A stretch of 64,000 bases of DNA, from contig NZ_PZYZ01000010.1 in NCBI RefSeq assembly GCF_003047295.1, positions 22,358-86,357 on the forward strand, in the 5' to 3' direction. Shown here in pieces: positions 31,657 through 40,923 of the stretch (its first letter is position 1; each line of letters starts with the position of its first letter). A model generated the notes under the pieces. That model was not told where the DNA came from. It did not search any database and was given only the letters and a program-made list of their open reading frames with translations. The position numbers and the translations under genes were made by a program. This stretch comes from Nocardioides sediminis (lineage in GTDB: Bacteria > Actinomycetota > Actinomycetes > Propionibacteriales > Nocardioidaceae).

Positions 31657-32530
31657 AGGGGGTGAAGACGAGGGGTGTGGCGACCAGCACCGACCAGATG
31701 AGCTGCCCGACACCGGTCTGCTGGAGGACCGGGACGAGCGCCGGACCCACGGCACCGCCGAGGACGGTGCGCACCGGCGGGACCATCCGCACGAGGAACC
31801 CGAGCCCGACCAGCGCCCACCAGGTGGTGGCCGCGGCGACGGCGACGACCGCAGCGGCGGCGGCGAGGACGAGCATCGCGTAGAGCCCGCGGGTGCGCTC
31901 GGGCCCGAGCTTGACCGCCAGGGTCCGCTTGCCGGCCTCGACGTCGGTGGGGATGTCGCGCAGGTTGTTGGCGACCAGGATCGCGCACGCGAGCGAGCCG
32001 ACGCCGACGGCGGCGTACAGCGCGGCCCACTCGAAGGTCTCCGTCTGGACGTACGTCGTCCCGACCACCGCCACCAGGCCGAAGAACACGAACACCATCA
32101 CCTCACCGAGGCCGAGGTAGCCGTAGGGACGCGAGCCGCCGGTGTAGAACCACGCCGCGAGCACGCACACCAGGCCGACGGCGACCAGCCACCACGCGGT
32201 CGTGGCCGCCAGCACCAGGCCCGCCACGGCCGCGACCCCGAACGCCGCGAACGCGGCCCCCTTGACCGCGCCGGGGGAGGCGGCACCGGACCCGACCAGC
32301 CGCATCGGCCCGACCCGGTCGGCGTCGGTGCCGCGGATCCCGTCGGAGTAGTCGTTGGCGTAGTTGACCCCCACCTGGAGGGCCAGGCTCACGACCAGGG
32401 CGAGGAGCGCCTTCCACCAGACGGCCGAGTCGACGTACGACGCGACGCCGGTGCCGGCGAGGACCGGAGCCACGGCGGCGGGCAGGGTGCGGGGACGGGC
32501 GCCGGCGAGCCAGTCGGAGGGGGATGCCAC
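31655..32530 (-). CDS. menA: 1,4-dihydroxy-2-naphthoate polyprenyltransferase
   Basis: Attaches the polyprenyl tail to 1,4-dihydroxy-2-naphthoate, making demethylmenaquinol, in the cytoplasmic membrane. 291 residues with about eight membrane segments and the UbiA-family magnesium motif NYANDYSDGIRGTDADR. A second acidic loop (NNLRDIPTDVEAGKRTLAV) is present. GTG 32530 is the start; CACAAT six bases upstream may be a leaderless -10. Its tail substrate probably comes from the polyprenyl diphosphate synthase at 61159, and its product goes to menG at 44040. Confidence 0.94.
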   Translation of the reverse strand: MASPSDWLAGARPRTLPAAVAPVLAGTGVASYVDSAVWWKALLALVVSLALQVGVNYANDYSDGIRGTDADRVGPMRLVGSGAASPGAVKGAAFAAFGVAAVAGLVLAATTAWWLVAVGLVCVLAAWFYTGGSRPYGYLGLGEVMVFVFFGLVAVVGTTYVQTETFEWAALYAAVGVGSLACAILVANNLRDIPTDVEAGKRTLAVKLGPERTRGLYAMLVLAAAAAVVAVAAATTWWALVGLGFLVRMVPPVRTVLGGAVGPALVPVLQQTGVGQLIWSVLVATPLVFTP

Positions 32531-32542
32531 CCGGGGATTGTG

Positions 32543-33910
32543 TCAGTCGTGTCCCACGATCGGGCTCGCGCCTCCGGGCTGCGCGGGCTGCTCCACGGTC
32601 GGCGGTCCCACGGGTGCGACCTCGGCGGCCTCGTCGCGCGAGGCGGCGGCGTCGGCGAGGACGTCGGCCGGGACGTGCCGCTCCAGGAAGGACCGCGCGA
32701 CCCGCGTGCTGGGGTGCAGCGCCGCGGCCGCCACCGCGATGCAGGCGGCGATGACGAGCCACCCCACGGCGCCCCAGTTCATCGCGAGGAACGTGAAGGC
32801 GGCCGGCGCCCACACCCGGCCGAGCGTGCCGCTGAGCTCGGCAGCACCCTGGTACTCGCCCCGGCGCCGCGGGTCCATCAGGTCGGCCTCGAAGGTCCAG
32901 CTGGCCGCGGAGAGGTAGAGCTCGGCACCGGTGAGGGTCACGTGGCCGAGGAAGAAGAGCACGACGGTCAGCCAGCCGACCGTCTCGTGGGTGGTCAGCG
33001 TGATCACGCAGGAGACGAAGAAGAACAGCGACGACAGGCGGACCGCCCGCAGGGCGGTGCTGCGGTCCTTGATGCCGCGCGCGGCGGCCATCGGCAGGAA
33101 GATGCACATCACCGTGTTGGTGCCGAGGAGCAGCGCCACCACCGACCAGGGGGCGTCGGTCTTCTCCACCAGCCACAGCGGGATGACCAGGTGGAGGATC
33201 ACCTGGTTGGTCCACAGCACGCCGAGGAAGAACGTCGCGGCCATCCAGCCGACGTTGCGCAGCGGTCCCGGTCCGGGCGACTTCATCGCCCGTTCCTCCC
33301 GGGTCTTGAGGTCGTGGGAGGCCTTGGGCAGTCGCGTGACCGCGATCGCGTTGACCACGAACACGAGCGCGGTGAACCACGGCACCGTCCGGAGCAGGGT
33401 CAGGGACTCGAAGGCGAGCGCGAAGCCGGCGAGCAGGGCACCCAGCGTGAAGCCGACGTTGAGGGCCGAGTACATGTAGGCGCGCGAGCTCACCCGCTCG
33501 TCGGGTGGCAGCACGTCGATGGTGTAGGCGCCGTGGGCGGCACCGCCGAGGGCGCCGATGACCTCCATGGCCACCGCCATCGCGACGTACCCGGCGAAGC
33601 TGTCGATGAAGGGCCACAGCGCGAACATCGCGGCCTGGCCGGACGAGCTGATCGCCCACGCGTGCTTGGGACCGAGCCGGTCGACCAGGCGTCCCATGGG
33701 GTAGGCGGCGATGAAGGCCGCGATGCCCGCGATGGTGAGGCCGAGCCCCACCTGGGCGGCGGTGAGTCCGACGATCTGGGTGAAGAAGATGGCCGACCCG
33801 GCCATGAACGTGCCCTCGCCGAGCGCGAACAGCAGGGACTGGGTCGCCAGCCGACCGGCCAGCGGCGACGGAGGGGTCGCCTGCTGCTTGACCGTCGTCA
33901 GGATGCTCAT
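32543..33910 (-). CDS. MFS transporter
   Basis: 455-residue carrier with about twelve membrane segments. The loop between segments 2 and 3 reads GRLVDRLGPKHAWA, the MFS signature. Long charged ends suggest cytoplasmic termini. The substrate is not evident; the protein resembles drug or metabolite exporters. ATG 33910 overlaps the stop of a small upstream reading frame in ATGA, suggesting coupling. It ends 12 bases before the menA start on the same strand, so menA may partly depend on this transcript. Confidence 0.88.
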   Translation of the reverse strand: MSILTTVKQQATPPSPLAGRLATQSLLFALGEGTFMAGSAIFFTQIVGLTAAQVGLGLTIAGIAAFIAAYPMGRLVDRLGPKHAWAISSSGQAAMFALWPFIDSFAGYVAMAVAMEVIGALGGAAHGAYTIDVLPPDERVSSRAYMYSALNVGFTLGALLAGFALAFESLTLLRTVPWFTALVFVVNAIAVTRLPKASHDLKTREERAMKSPGPGPLRNVGWMAATFFLGVLWTNQVILHLVIPLWLVEKTDAPWSVVALLLGTNTVMCIFLPMAAARGIKDRSTALRAVRLSSLFFFVSCVITLTTHETVGWLTVVLFFLGHVTLTGAELYLSAASWTFEADLMDPRRRGEYQGAAELSGTLGRVWAPAAFTFLAMNWGAVGWLVIAACIAVAAAALHPSTRVARSFLERHVPADVLADAAASRDEAAEVAPVGPPTVEQPAQPGGASPIVGHD

Positions 33911-34113
33911 CGGGGTGCTGCCGTCCTCTCGGGGTGCCGCTCGGCCGAGCGGGACGTCGTACGCATGGTGGGGATGGCCCACGCCGACCCGGCAGTGTGA
34001 CCGATGTGCGCGGCGCAGGCGTACTCGGCGCGCGCGGCGAGCCGCAGCGGGAGCGACGTGGGCCGCCGTGCCCACCCGGGCCGGGGGTCGACCGGCGGGG
34101 TGGGCAGCGTCAT
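33907..34113 (-). CDS. Possible small protein upstream of and coupled to the MFS gene
   Basis: 68 codons on the minus strand from ATG 34113, ending with a TGA that overlaps the MFS ATG in ATGA. Third codon positions are nearly all G or C while second positions are not, a coding pattern. The product is rich in Arg, Ala and Pro with a central EYACAAHIGHTAGSAWAIPT. No family recognised and no good ribosome binding site is seen, so it may be a leader peptide or chance. Confidence 0.4.
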   Translation of the reverse strand: MTLPTPPVDPRPGWARRPTSLPLRLAARAEYACAAHIGHTAGSAWAIPTMRTTSRSAERHPERTAAPR

Positions 34114-34178
34114 CGCGCCCACCGGCCCGAGAGATCCGGTGGCTGGGTGGTCATTGCCGCACATTCTCCCTGCGGGAC

Positions 34179-34184
34179 TAGCGT
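34179..34184 (+). promoter_or_regulatory. -10 box, leaderless start of menE
   Basis: TAGCGT lies seven bases before the GTG at 34192. It would drive menE-menC-menD. Confidence 0.5.
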
Positions 34185-34191
34185 TCGTCTC

Positions 34192-35232
34192 GTGAATTCG
34201 TTGCGTCCGGTGCGGGGGAGCGCCGCCGAGGTCGTCGCCGCGCTGCGCGACTGGCTGGCCGTGATGGCCGAGCCCGTGCCGCTGGTGGTGGAGACCTCGG
34301 GCTCGACCGGGCGACCCAAGCGGGTGGAGCTCGCGCGGCACGCGGTGCTCGCCTCGGTGCACGCCTCCGCCCGTCGGCTCGGCGCGAGCGGGCAGTGGCT
34401 GCTGGCGCTGCCGCCGTCGTACGTCGCGGGGGTGCAGGTCGTCTGCCGCTCGCTGGTCGCCGGCCACGACCCGGTGGTGGTCACCGGCACCTTCGCCGAC
34501 GCCCTCGCGGGTCTCCCGCACCACCGGGACGTCCCGCTCTTCACCTCCCTGGTGCCCACCCAGCTGCACCGGCTGCTCGACGACGAGCGCGAGGCGGCGG
34601 CCCTGCGGGAGCTGCACACGGTCCTGCTCGGCGGCGGGCCGATCGACCCCGCGCTGCGCAGGCGGGCCGAGGGCGCCGGGGTCCGCGTCGTCGCGACGTA
34701 CGGCGCCAGCGAGACCGCCGGCGGCTGCGTCTACGACGGCGTCCCGCTCGACGGGGTGAGCGTCGACATCGGCGACGACGGCCGGATCCGGATCACGGGT
34801 CCGATGCTGTTCGAGGGCTACGTCGACGACCCCGGGCTCACCGCGAGCACCCTGGTCGACGGGTGGTTCCTCACCGCGGACGCCGGCCGCCTCGACGAGG
34901 ACGGCCGGCTCCAGGTGCTCGGCCGGCTCGACGACGTGGTGGTCAGCGGTGGCGTCAACGTGCCGCTGCCCGCGGTCGCGCGACGCCTGCGCGAGCACGT
35001 CGAGGTCGTGCACGTCGAGGTGCTGGGCGTCCCGGACGAGGAGTGGGGCCAGCGGGTGGTCGCGTTCGTGGTCGGCTCGGTCTCCCTCGAGGTGGTGCGG
35101 GACTGGGTCGGTGAGGCCCACCCGCGCTCGTGGGCCCCCCGGCAGGTCGTCACCCTGGACGCGCTCCCGCTGCTCGGCAACGGCAAGGTCGACCGGCAGG
35201 CCCTGGTCGCGCTGGCGGAGGACGAGGCGTGA
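34192..35232 (+). CDS. menE: o-succinylbenzoate-CoA ligase
   Basis: ATP-dependent activation of o-succinylbenzoate to its CoA thioester. 346 residues, short for the ANL superfamily but usual for actinobacterial MenE. The P-loop motif is VVETSGSTGRPKRVELAR; ATYGASETAGGCVYDG and the C-terminal ADAGRLDEDGRLQVLGRLDD and GNGKVDRQAL motifs complete it. GTG 34192 is set by the leaderless -10 box and overlaps nothing upstream; the stop overlaps the menC GTG. First gene of a menE-menC-menD operon. Confidence 0.92.
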   Translation: MNSLRPVRGSAAEVVAALRDWLAVMAEPVPLVVETSGSTGRPKRVELARHAVLASVHASARRLGASGQWLLALPPSYVAGVQVVCRSLVAGHDPVVVTGTFADALAGLPHHRDVPLFTSLVPTQLHRLLDDEREAAALRELHTVLLGGGPIDPALRRRAEGAGVRVVATYGASETAGGCVYDGVPLDGVSVDIGDDGRIRITGPMLFEGYVDDPGLTASTLVDGWFLTADAGRLDEDGRLQVLGRLDDVVVSGGVNVPLPAVARRLREHVEVVHVEVLGVPDEEWGQRVVAFVVGSVSLEVVRDWVGEAHPRSWAPRQVVTLDALPLLGNGKVDRQALVALAEDEA

Positions 35233-36173
35233 TCCGGGTCTTCAGCATCCCGATGCGCACGCGCTTTCGGGGCATCACCGTCCGCGAGGGCGTGCTCCTC
35301 GAGGGACCGGCCGGCTGGGGGGAGTGGAGCCCGTTCACCGAGTACGACGCCCCGACGGCCCGCCCCTGGCTGCGGGCCGCCGAGGAGGCCGCCGCCGGCG
35401 ACTGGCCGGCCCCGCTGCGCGACGCCGTGCCGGTCAACGTCACCGTGCCCGCCTGCGACCCCGAGCGCGCGCACGCGATCGTCACCGCCGGCGGTTGCAC
35501 GACGGCCAAGGTCAAGGTCGCCGAGGCCGGCCAGGTCCTCGCCGAGGACGAGGCGCGGCTCGAGGCCGTCCGCGACGCCCTCGGTCCGGGTGGACGGGTC
35601 CGCGTCGACGCCAACGGCGGCTGGGACGTCGACGGGGCGGTCGCCGCGATCCGCCGGCTCGAGCGGGCGGCCGGCGGGCTCGAGTACGTCGAGCAGCCCT
35701 GCGCCACCGTCGAGGAGCTCGCCGCGGTACGCCGCGCCGTCGCCGTGCCCGTCGCCGCCGACGAGTCGATCCGGCGCGCCGAGGACCCCTACCGCGTGCG
35801 CGACCTCGAGGCGGCCGACGTCGCCGTGCTCAAGGTGCAGCCGCTGGGCGGGGTCCGGGCGTGCCTGCGGATCGCCGAGGACATCGGCCTGCCGGTCGTG
35901 GTCTCGAGCGCCGTGGAGTCGAGCATCGGCATCGCCGCCGGCGTGGCGCTGGCCGCGGCCCTGCCCGAGCTGCCCCACGCCTGCGGCCTGGCCACCGTCC
36001 AGCTCCTCGCCGACGACGTCGCGGTCGAGCCGCTGCTGCCGGTGGGCGGGATGCTGCCGGTGCGCACGCCGGCGGTCGACCCCGCGGCCCTCGACCGCCT
36101 GGCCGCCGACCCGGACCGGGTGGCGTGGTGGGAGCAGCGCCTCGCCGCGGTGCGGCAGGATCGTCCGTCGTGA
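35229..36173 (+). CDS. menC: o-succinylbenzoate synthase
   Basis: Enolase-superfamily dehydratase making o-succinylbenzoate from SHCHC. 314 residues. The TAKVKVAE segment holds the catalytic lysine pair, VRVDANGGWDVDGAV the first metal aspartate, YVEQPCATVEEL the glutamate, VAADESIRRAED the aspartate, and VLKVQPLGG the second catalytic lysine. GTG 35229 and the stop overlap neighbours by four bases each. Confidence 0.94.
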   Translation: MIRVFSIPMRTRFRGITVREGVLLEGPAGWGEWSPFTEYDAPTARPWLRAAEEAAAGDWPAPLRDAVPVNVTVPACDPERAHAIVTAGGCTTAKVKVAEAGQVLAEDEARLEAVRDALGPGGRVRVDANGGWDVDGAVAAIRRLERAAGGLEYVEQPCATVEELAAVRRAVAVPVAADESIRRAEDPYRVRDLEAADVAVLKVQPLGGVRACLRIAEDIGLPVVVSSAVESSIGIAAGVALAAALPELPHACGLATVQLLADDVAVEPLLPVGGMLPVRTPAVDPAALDRLAADPDRVAWWEQRLAAVRQDRPS

Positions 36174-37753
36174 ACCCGTCGACCGCCCTGGCCCGCGACG
36201 TCGTCTCGGCCCTGCTCGCCACCGGTGTCCGCGAGGTCGTGCTCTGCCCCGGCTCGCGCAACGCCCCGCTGTCCTTCGCCGTGCACGACGCCGCCCGCGC
36301 CGGCCTGCTGCGCCTTCACACCCGGGTCGACGAGCGGACCGCGGGCTTCCTGGCCCTCGGCCTGACCAAGGTGGGCGCCCGGGCGGCGGTGGTGTGCACC
36401 TCGGGGACCGCGGTCGCCAACCTGCTGCCCGCCGTGATGGAGGCGGCGCACGCCGGGCTGGACCTGGTGGTGGTCACCGCGGACCGGCCCGCGCGCGTGC
36501 GCGGCACCGGCGCCAACCAGTCGACCGACCAGGTCGGCGTCTTCGGCGTTTTCGCGGCGACCAGGGCGCTCGAGGCGGGCGACGACGTCGCGGTCCCGCG
36601 TCCGGGAGGACCGGTCCACCTCAACGTCCACCTCGAGGAGCCCTTGGTGCCCGACGGTCCGTGGGCCGACGTGGCCGTGGACTCGGCAGAGGTGACCTGG
36701 CGCGACGAGCACGTGGAGTCCGTCGAGCTCGGGACCGGCCCCCGCACGGTCGTGGTGGCCGGGGACGACGCCGGGCCGCCCGCCCGGGTGCTGGCCCAGG
36801 AGGCCGGCTGGCCGCTGCTGGCCGAGCCGACCAGCGGCTCGCGCACCGGTGACCACGCGATCCGCACCTACCGGCTGCTGCTCTGCAGCGACCTGGGCGA
36901 GCGCATCGAGCGGGTCGTCGTCGCCGGGCACCCGACCCTGTCCCGACCGGTCGCCCGGCTGCTCGCTCGCGAGGACGTCGAGGTCGTCTCGCTGCGCTCG
37001 CGCGGCTTCTGGTCCGCCCGGCCGTTCCCGGTCGCCGTCGAGGCCGACCGGCTCACCGCGGCCCCCGGCGACCCCGGCTGGCTGGCGGAGTGGCGCGAGG
37101 CCGACCGCTCGGTGGGCCGCCAGCTCGACCGGCTGCTCGCGGCCGAGCCGGACCTCACGCCGTACGAGGTCGCCGGTGCGGTCAGCCGTGCCCTGCCGCC
37201 CGGCGGACTGCTGCACGTCGGCGCCTCGAGCCCGATCCGCGACCTGGACCTGATGGTCGCGCCGTACGCCGTCGGCGACCGCCGCAAGGTGATCGCCAAC
37301 CGCGGGCTGGCCGGCATCGACGGGACCGTCTCGACCGCCGTCGGCGCCGCCCTCGGCAGACCGCGCAGCACGCGTGCGCTGGCGCTGATGGGCGACGTGA
37401 CGTTCGTGCACGACATGACGGGGCTGGTGCTCGGTCCCCGCGAGGAGCGGCCCGACCTGACGATCGTGGTCGTCAACGACAACGGCGGCTCGATCTTCGC
37501 CATGCTCGAGCAGGGGGCCGAGAACTACCGCGAGTCCTTCGACACCCTCTTCGGGACACCCCACGACGTCGACCTGGCCAGCCTGTGCGCCGCCACCCGC
37601 ACGCCCCATCTGCGGGTGTCCAGCCTGCCCGAGCTCGAGCATGCGCTGGCCTCGCCTAACGGCGGCACCGAGGTGGTCGAGGCCGTCGTGCGTCGCGACA
37701 ACCGTCGGGACCTCGACCTGCGGATCCGCGCGCTCCGACCGGTCTCTCGCTGA
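36170..37753 (+). CDS. menD: SEPHCHC synthase
   Basis: Thiamine-diphosphate enzyme joining isochorismate (from menF) with 2-oxoglutarate, the first committed menaquinone step. 527 residues. N-terminal VREVVLCPGSRNAPLSFAVH, then RVDERTAGFLALGL with the catalytic glutamate, and the ThDP/magnesium site GDVTFVHDMTGL ... IVVVNDNGGSIF. GTG 36170 overlaps the menC stop. Its last 98 bases are overlapped by the end of a convergent gene. Confidence 0.94.
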   Translation: MNPSTALARDVVSALLATGVREVVLCPGSRNAPLSFAVHDAARAGLLRLHTRVDERTAGFLALGLTKVGARAAVVCTSGTAVANLLPAVMEAAHAGLDLVVVTADRPARVRGTGANQSTDQVGVFGVFAATRALEAGDDVAVPRPGGPVHLNVHLEEPLVPDGPWADVAVDSAEVTWRDEHVESVELGTGPRTVVVAGDDAGPPARVLAQEAGWPLLAEPTSGSRTGDHAIRTYRLLLCSDLGERIERVVVAGHPTLSRPVARLLAREDVEVVSLRSRGFWSARPFPVAVEADRLTAAPGDPGWLAEWREADRSVGRQLDRLLAAEPDLTPYEVAGAVSRALPPGGLLHVGASSPIRDLDLMVAPYAVGDRRKVIANRGLAGIDGTVSTAVGAALGRPRSTRALALMGDVTFVHDMTGLVLGPREERPDLTIVVVNDNGGSIFAMLEQGAENYRESFDTLFGTPHDVDLASLCAATRTPHLRVSSLPELEHALASPNGGTEVVEAVVRRDNRRDLDLRIRALRPVSR

Positions 37754-39350
37754 AGGTCGTCCCGAGCAGCGCGGGAGAGCCCTCGTCGGGCAGGTGCACG
37801 AGCCCCACGGCCAGCTCCTCGACCCCCAGCGTCCCGCCGTCGGCGGACCGGAGGGCGGCGTACGGCGGGTTCCACCGCACCGCGAGGTCGGGCCGGCCGC
37901 GGAGGCGGGTGACGACCCGGAGCGCCACCACCGCGAGGTGCCCGCCGGCCACCGCGACGACCCGCACCGGCGCGTCCTCGGCCCGTGCCTCGACCTCCCA
38001 GCCGCGGAAGATCGCCCGCGCGCCGAGGTCGGCCATCGCCCGGCGCCACTCGCGGGTGGCGTCGTCGACCCGCACGCCGTCCCCGCTGCCGTCGGCCAGG
38101 AACCCGCCCCAGGCCTCGCGGGCCGCGGCGGCCGCGTCGAGCACCCGGCGGCCGGGCAGCGGCCCGGGACGGGCGGCCTCCGGGAGGTCGCCGATGACGT
38201 GCGTGCGGGCCTCCACCAGCCAGGGCGAGGTCACCGAGTCGCGCACCACCACGTGCACCTCGGGGTCACCGCCCAGCGGGCGCGCCGCGACCAGGGCCCA
38301 CATCGGGTAGGAGTCGAAGCGGGCCGCGAAGACCCGCAGCCCGGTGTGCCGGGGTGCCGGCCCGCGGCCGAGCCCCATGGTGCGGCGCGCGGCCGCCTCC
38401 CACCGGTCCACCGCGAGCGCCAGCCCGCGGTCGGCGGCCCGCCACGGGCCGTCACGCCACTCCGGGGGGCCCGCCGCCCGGACCGCCCGGGCCCTCCGCC
38501 GGTCGTACGACGCGTAGAGCTGCGGCAGGTCGCCCGCGGTGAGCGCCACCTTGGTGCGCGCGAGGGTGGCGGCCTCCGCGGTGGACGGCCGCGGGACCTC
38601 CGGGACCGTGCACCCGGTCGCCAGCAGGACGGCGGCCAGGGGCGCGGCGGCGGAGCGGCTGCGACGCCTGGGGCGTTCGGCCCGGCGGGCCCCGCCGCGG
38701 CCGGGAACGGCCTCGCCGCCCGAGCCGGGCGACCGTCGCGACCTCCGGGGTCGGCGGGGTCGGCGGGGTCGCCGGGGCCGCCGGGGGCGCAGCAGCTCGA
38801 CCGCCAGCACCAGCAGCAGCAGGCCGACGCCCGCGACCGCCAGCGCGGCCGCGTACGTCCCCTCGACGGTCACGCCGAACGAGACGGTGGTCGGCCCGGT
38901 GCCGCCGAGCGGGGCGATCACCCACTGGGCGGCCGAGGTGCTGCGGTCCAGCCCGAGCTCCTGCGGCCCGGCGCCGCTCATCGCGCGCGTCCAGAAGTCG
39001 ACGTCCTCGGGGTGGGCGGGGGCGCCGCGACCGGTCTCGCGGGCGACCACCCCCTCCGGGGTCACCCCCTCGAGGCGCACGCGCGTCGAGTCGCCGACCC
39101 AGTCCGCCACGTCGACCGGGTGCGCCGTGCCGATGAAGACGCCCTGCGGGGCCTGCGCCCGCAGCGTCACCGTCATCCCGTCCCAGGCCAGCAGGTCGGG
39201 GGCGGTGAGGACGGGACGGCCGTCCGCGCCGAGCTCGGCGGGCCGGTTGAAGACCGTGTCGTCGGAGCCGACGTACGCCGCCGCGCCCACGCCACCGAGG
39301 AGGAACACCAGACCGAGGAGGCCCAGCACGATCCTCCCGAGTCGACGCAC
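37656..39350 (-). CDS. Membrane protein with internal lipoprotein-like second half, function unknown
   Basis: 564 residues in one frame from GTG 39350. Part 1 (1-188) has two membrane segments (about 7-26 and 168-187) flanking an outside domain. A linker of repeated Pro-Arg-Arg (about 189-206) and a basic stretch follow. Part 2 begins like a lipoprotein, with a hydrophobic run ending LLATGC at 242-247, and continues as a 300-residue soluble domain. An internal lipobox in the middle of a protein is abnormal; either two genes were fused in the GC-rich linker or a frameshift hides the boundary. Its end overlaps menD by 98 bases. No family recognised. Confidence 0.65.
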   Translation of the reverse strand: MRRLGRIVLGLLGLVFLLGGVGAAAYVGSDDTVFNRPAELGADGRPVLTAPDLLAWDGMTVTLRAQAPQGVFIGTAHPVDVADWVGDSTRVRLEGVTPEGVVARETGRGAPAHPEDVDFWTRAMSGAGPQELGLDRSTSAAQWVIAPLGGTGPTTVSFGVTVEGTYAAALAVAGVGLLLLVLAVELLRPRRPRRPRRPRRPRRSRRSPGSGGEAVPGRGGARRAERPRRRSRSAAAPLAAVLLATGCTVPEVPRPSTAEAATLARTKVALTAGDLPQLYASYDRRRARAVRAAGPPEWRDGPWRAADRGLALAVDRWEAAARRTMGLGRGPAPRHTGLRVFAARFDSYPMWALVAARPLGGDPEVHVVVRDSVTSPWLVEARTHVIGDLPEAARPGPLPGRRVLDAAAAAREAWGGFLADGSGDGVRVDDATREWRRAMADLGARAIFRGWEVEARAEDAPVRVVAVAGGHLAVVALRVVTRLRGRPDLAVRWNPPYAALRSADGGTLGVEELAVGLVHLPDEGSPALLGTTFSERPVGARGSAGRGPDGCRDARRPRPPRCRR

Positions 39351-39558
39351 GCGGCGATCATCCCAGCCGCTCGGGGTGCCGGTGCCTGCGGGTGGAGATC
39401 GCCATGCTGGTCGTCGTCCCGGTGGTCGTGGTCCCGGTGGTCGTGGTCCGGCCGGCTGGGCCCGCGTCGCACGCCGAGATGCGACGACGCGCCGTCCCGC
39501 CGGAGCGGGACGACGCGTCGTCAGTGGTGCTGGGACCGACGGCCTGGTGGCCGGACGG

Positions 39559-40776
39559 TCAGGCCTGCCAGACCCGGATCCAGTCGACGTTCATCGTCTG
39601 GGGCAGCTTGCTGTCACGGCCGATCTTGGAGATCTCGTAGTCCGAGGCGAGCATGCTCAGGATCGGGTACTGCGGCTGGCCGGAGACGCCGACCTTGGTG
39701 CGGAAGGTCTCCTGGCCGTCGATGCGGAAGATGTAGACCTTGGGGGTCCACTCGACCGAGAACACGTGGTAGTTCTTCGACCAGCCGTCGCGCTTGTTGG
39801 CGAGGAACGAGCGGGAGTCCTTGATCCAGGAGCCGGTCTTGACGCCCTGGCCCTTCTTGTTCTTCGAGTAGACGAAGGACGTGAGGCCACCCTCGGGGTG
39901 CTTGTCGCCGAAGTACTCGATGACGTCGATCTCGGCGCCGGTCAGGCGCGGGTCGGTGGCACCGTCGACGCTGGTGGCCGGCTGCATCCAGAACGCGCCG
40001 TGCTGGCCGCGGCTCTTCTGGAACTTGATGCGGGCGGCGGCGAAGCCGTACTTGAAGGAGAACGCGCCCTGCGTGCCGATGTGGCCGTTGAGGCGGTAGG
40101 CGTACTTGCCGGTGGACTTGCCGTCCTTCTTGGCGTTGCACTTCCCGGACCGGCTGGTGTCCTTGATGACGCTCAGGCGCGCGGTGCCGCCGCCGACCTT
40201 GACGGCGCGGGGGTCACCCTTGGAGCACGCGCGCAGGCTCTCCGGCTCGTAGGTCGTGCCGCGGTGGTTCCAGACCGCGTCCAGGCTGCTGCCCGAGAAC
40301 TCGTCGGTCCAGGTCGGGGTGAGCCAGCGCTCGGTGCTCTCGGGCTTGCTCTTGCCGCCCTTGGCGCCCTTGAACGGCGTCGCGACGGCGCGGTAGGTCA
40401 GCGCCTCGCCGCCCTTGGAGATCGGGGCGCCGAACTCCGCGCGGCCCTTCTTGTTGAGCTTGGTCTTCTTGACCGTCTTCCACTTGCTGCCCTTCTTCAC
40501 CTGGAGGGCGACGGGGCGACCGACCTTGGCCGGCTTGACGGTGGCGGTGAGGCCGGCCTTGGCCGAGTTGGCCGATCCGGGGCGCTTGCCCTGCGCGACG
40601 ATCTGCGGCATGGCCTGCAGCTTGATGCGGGTCTTCTTGGCCCGACGCTCGCTCACGGAGGTCGAGACGGAGTCGGAGGTGTCGGCGCTCGTCGAGCTGG
40701 TCTGCGTGACCATCAGCAACGAGGCGGGCATCAGCAGCGCGAGCAGGCTTCCTGCCAGGGCGCGGCGTCCAGACAT
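39559..40776 (-). CDS. Secreted glycoside hydrolase family 16 protein
   Basis: 405 residues. A signal peptide (1 to about 31) is followed by a Lys-rich beta-sandwich domain (about 45-140), then a GH16 domain starting near WTDEFSGSSLD. The catalytic motif EIDVIE is at 282-287, with E282 as nucleophile and E287 as acid/base. GH16 enzymes cleave beta-1,3 or beta-1,4 glucans and galactans; the exact glycan is unknown. ATG 40776 has a GAGA purine stretch upstream; an in-frame ATG at 40788 is an alternative. Exported, probably for polysaccharide use. Confidence 0.9.
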   Translation of the reverse strand: MSGRRALAGSLLALLMPASLLMVTQTSSTSADTSDSVSTSVSERRAKKTRIKLQAMPQIVAQGKRPGSANSAKAGLTATVKPAKVGRPVALQVKKGSKWKTVKKTKLNKKGRAEFGAPISKGGEALTYRAVATPFKGAKGGKSKPESTERWLTPTWTDEFSGSSLDAVWNHRGTTYEPESLRACSKGDPRAVKVGGGTARLSVIKDTSRSGKCNAKKDGKSTGKYAYRLNGHIGTQGAFSFKYGFAAARIKFQKSRGQHGAFWMQPATSVDGATDPRLTGAEIDVIEYFGDKHPEGGLTSFVYSKNKKGQGVKTGSWIKDSRSFLANKRDGWSKNYHVFSVEWTPKVYIFRIDGQETFRTKVGVSGQPQYPILSMLASDYEISKIGRDSKLPQTMNVDWIRVWQA

Positions 40777-40910
40777 GGGATCTCTCATTCGATCGGGTGC
40801 GGTTGACGTTCCCCCACTGCACTCGAGGGCGTGCACACCTTAACTTTGATTGCCTGATCCCCAGCATCGAACCGCTCGATCGCTCCCTGTCGGGAGCCTC
40901 CGCCGGCACC

Positions 40911-40916
40911 TAGGGT
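40911..40916 (+). promoter_or_regulatory. -10 box, leaderless start of MBL gene
   Basis: TAGGGT lies seven bases before the ATG at 40924. Confidence 0.5.
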
Positions 40917-40923
40917 GGACGGC

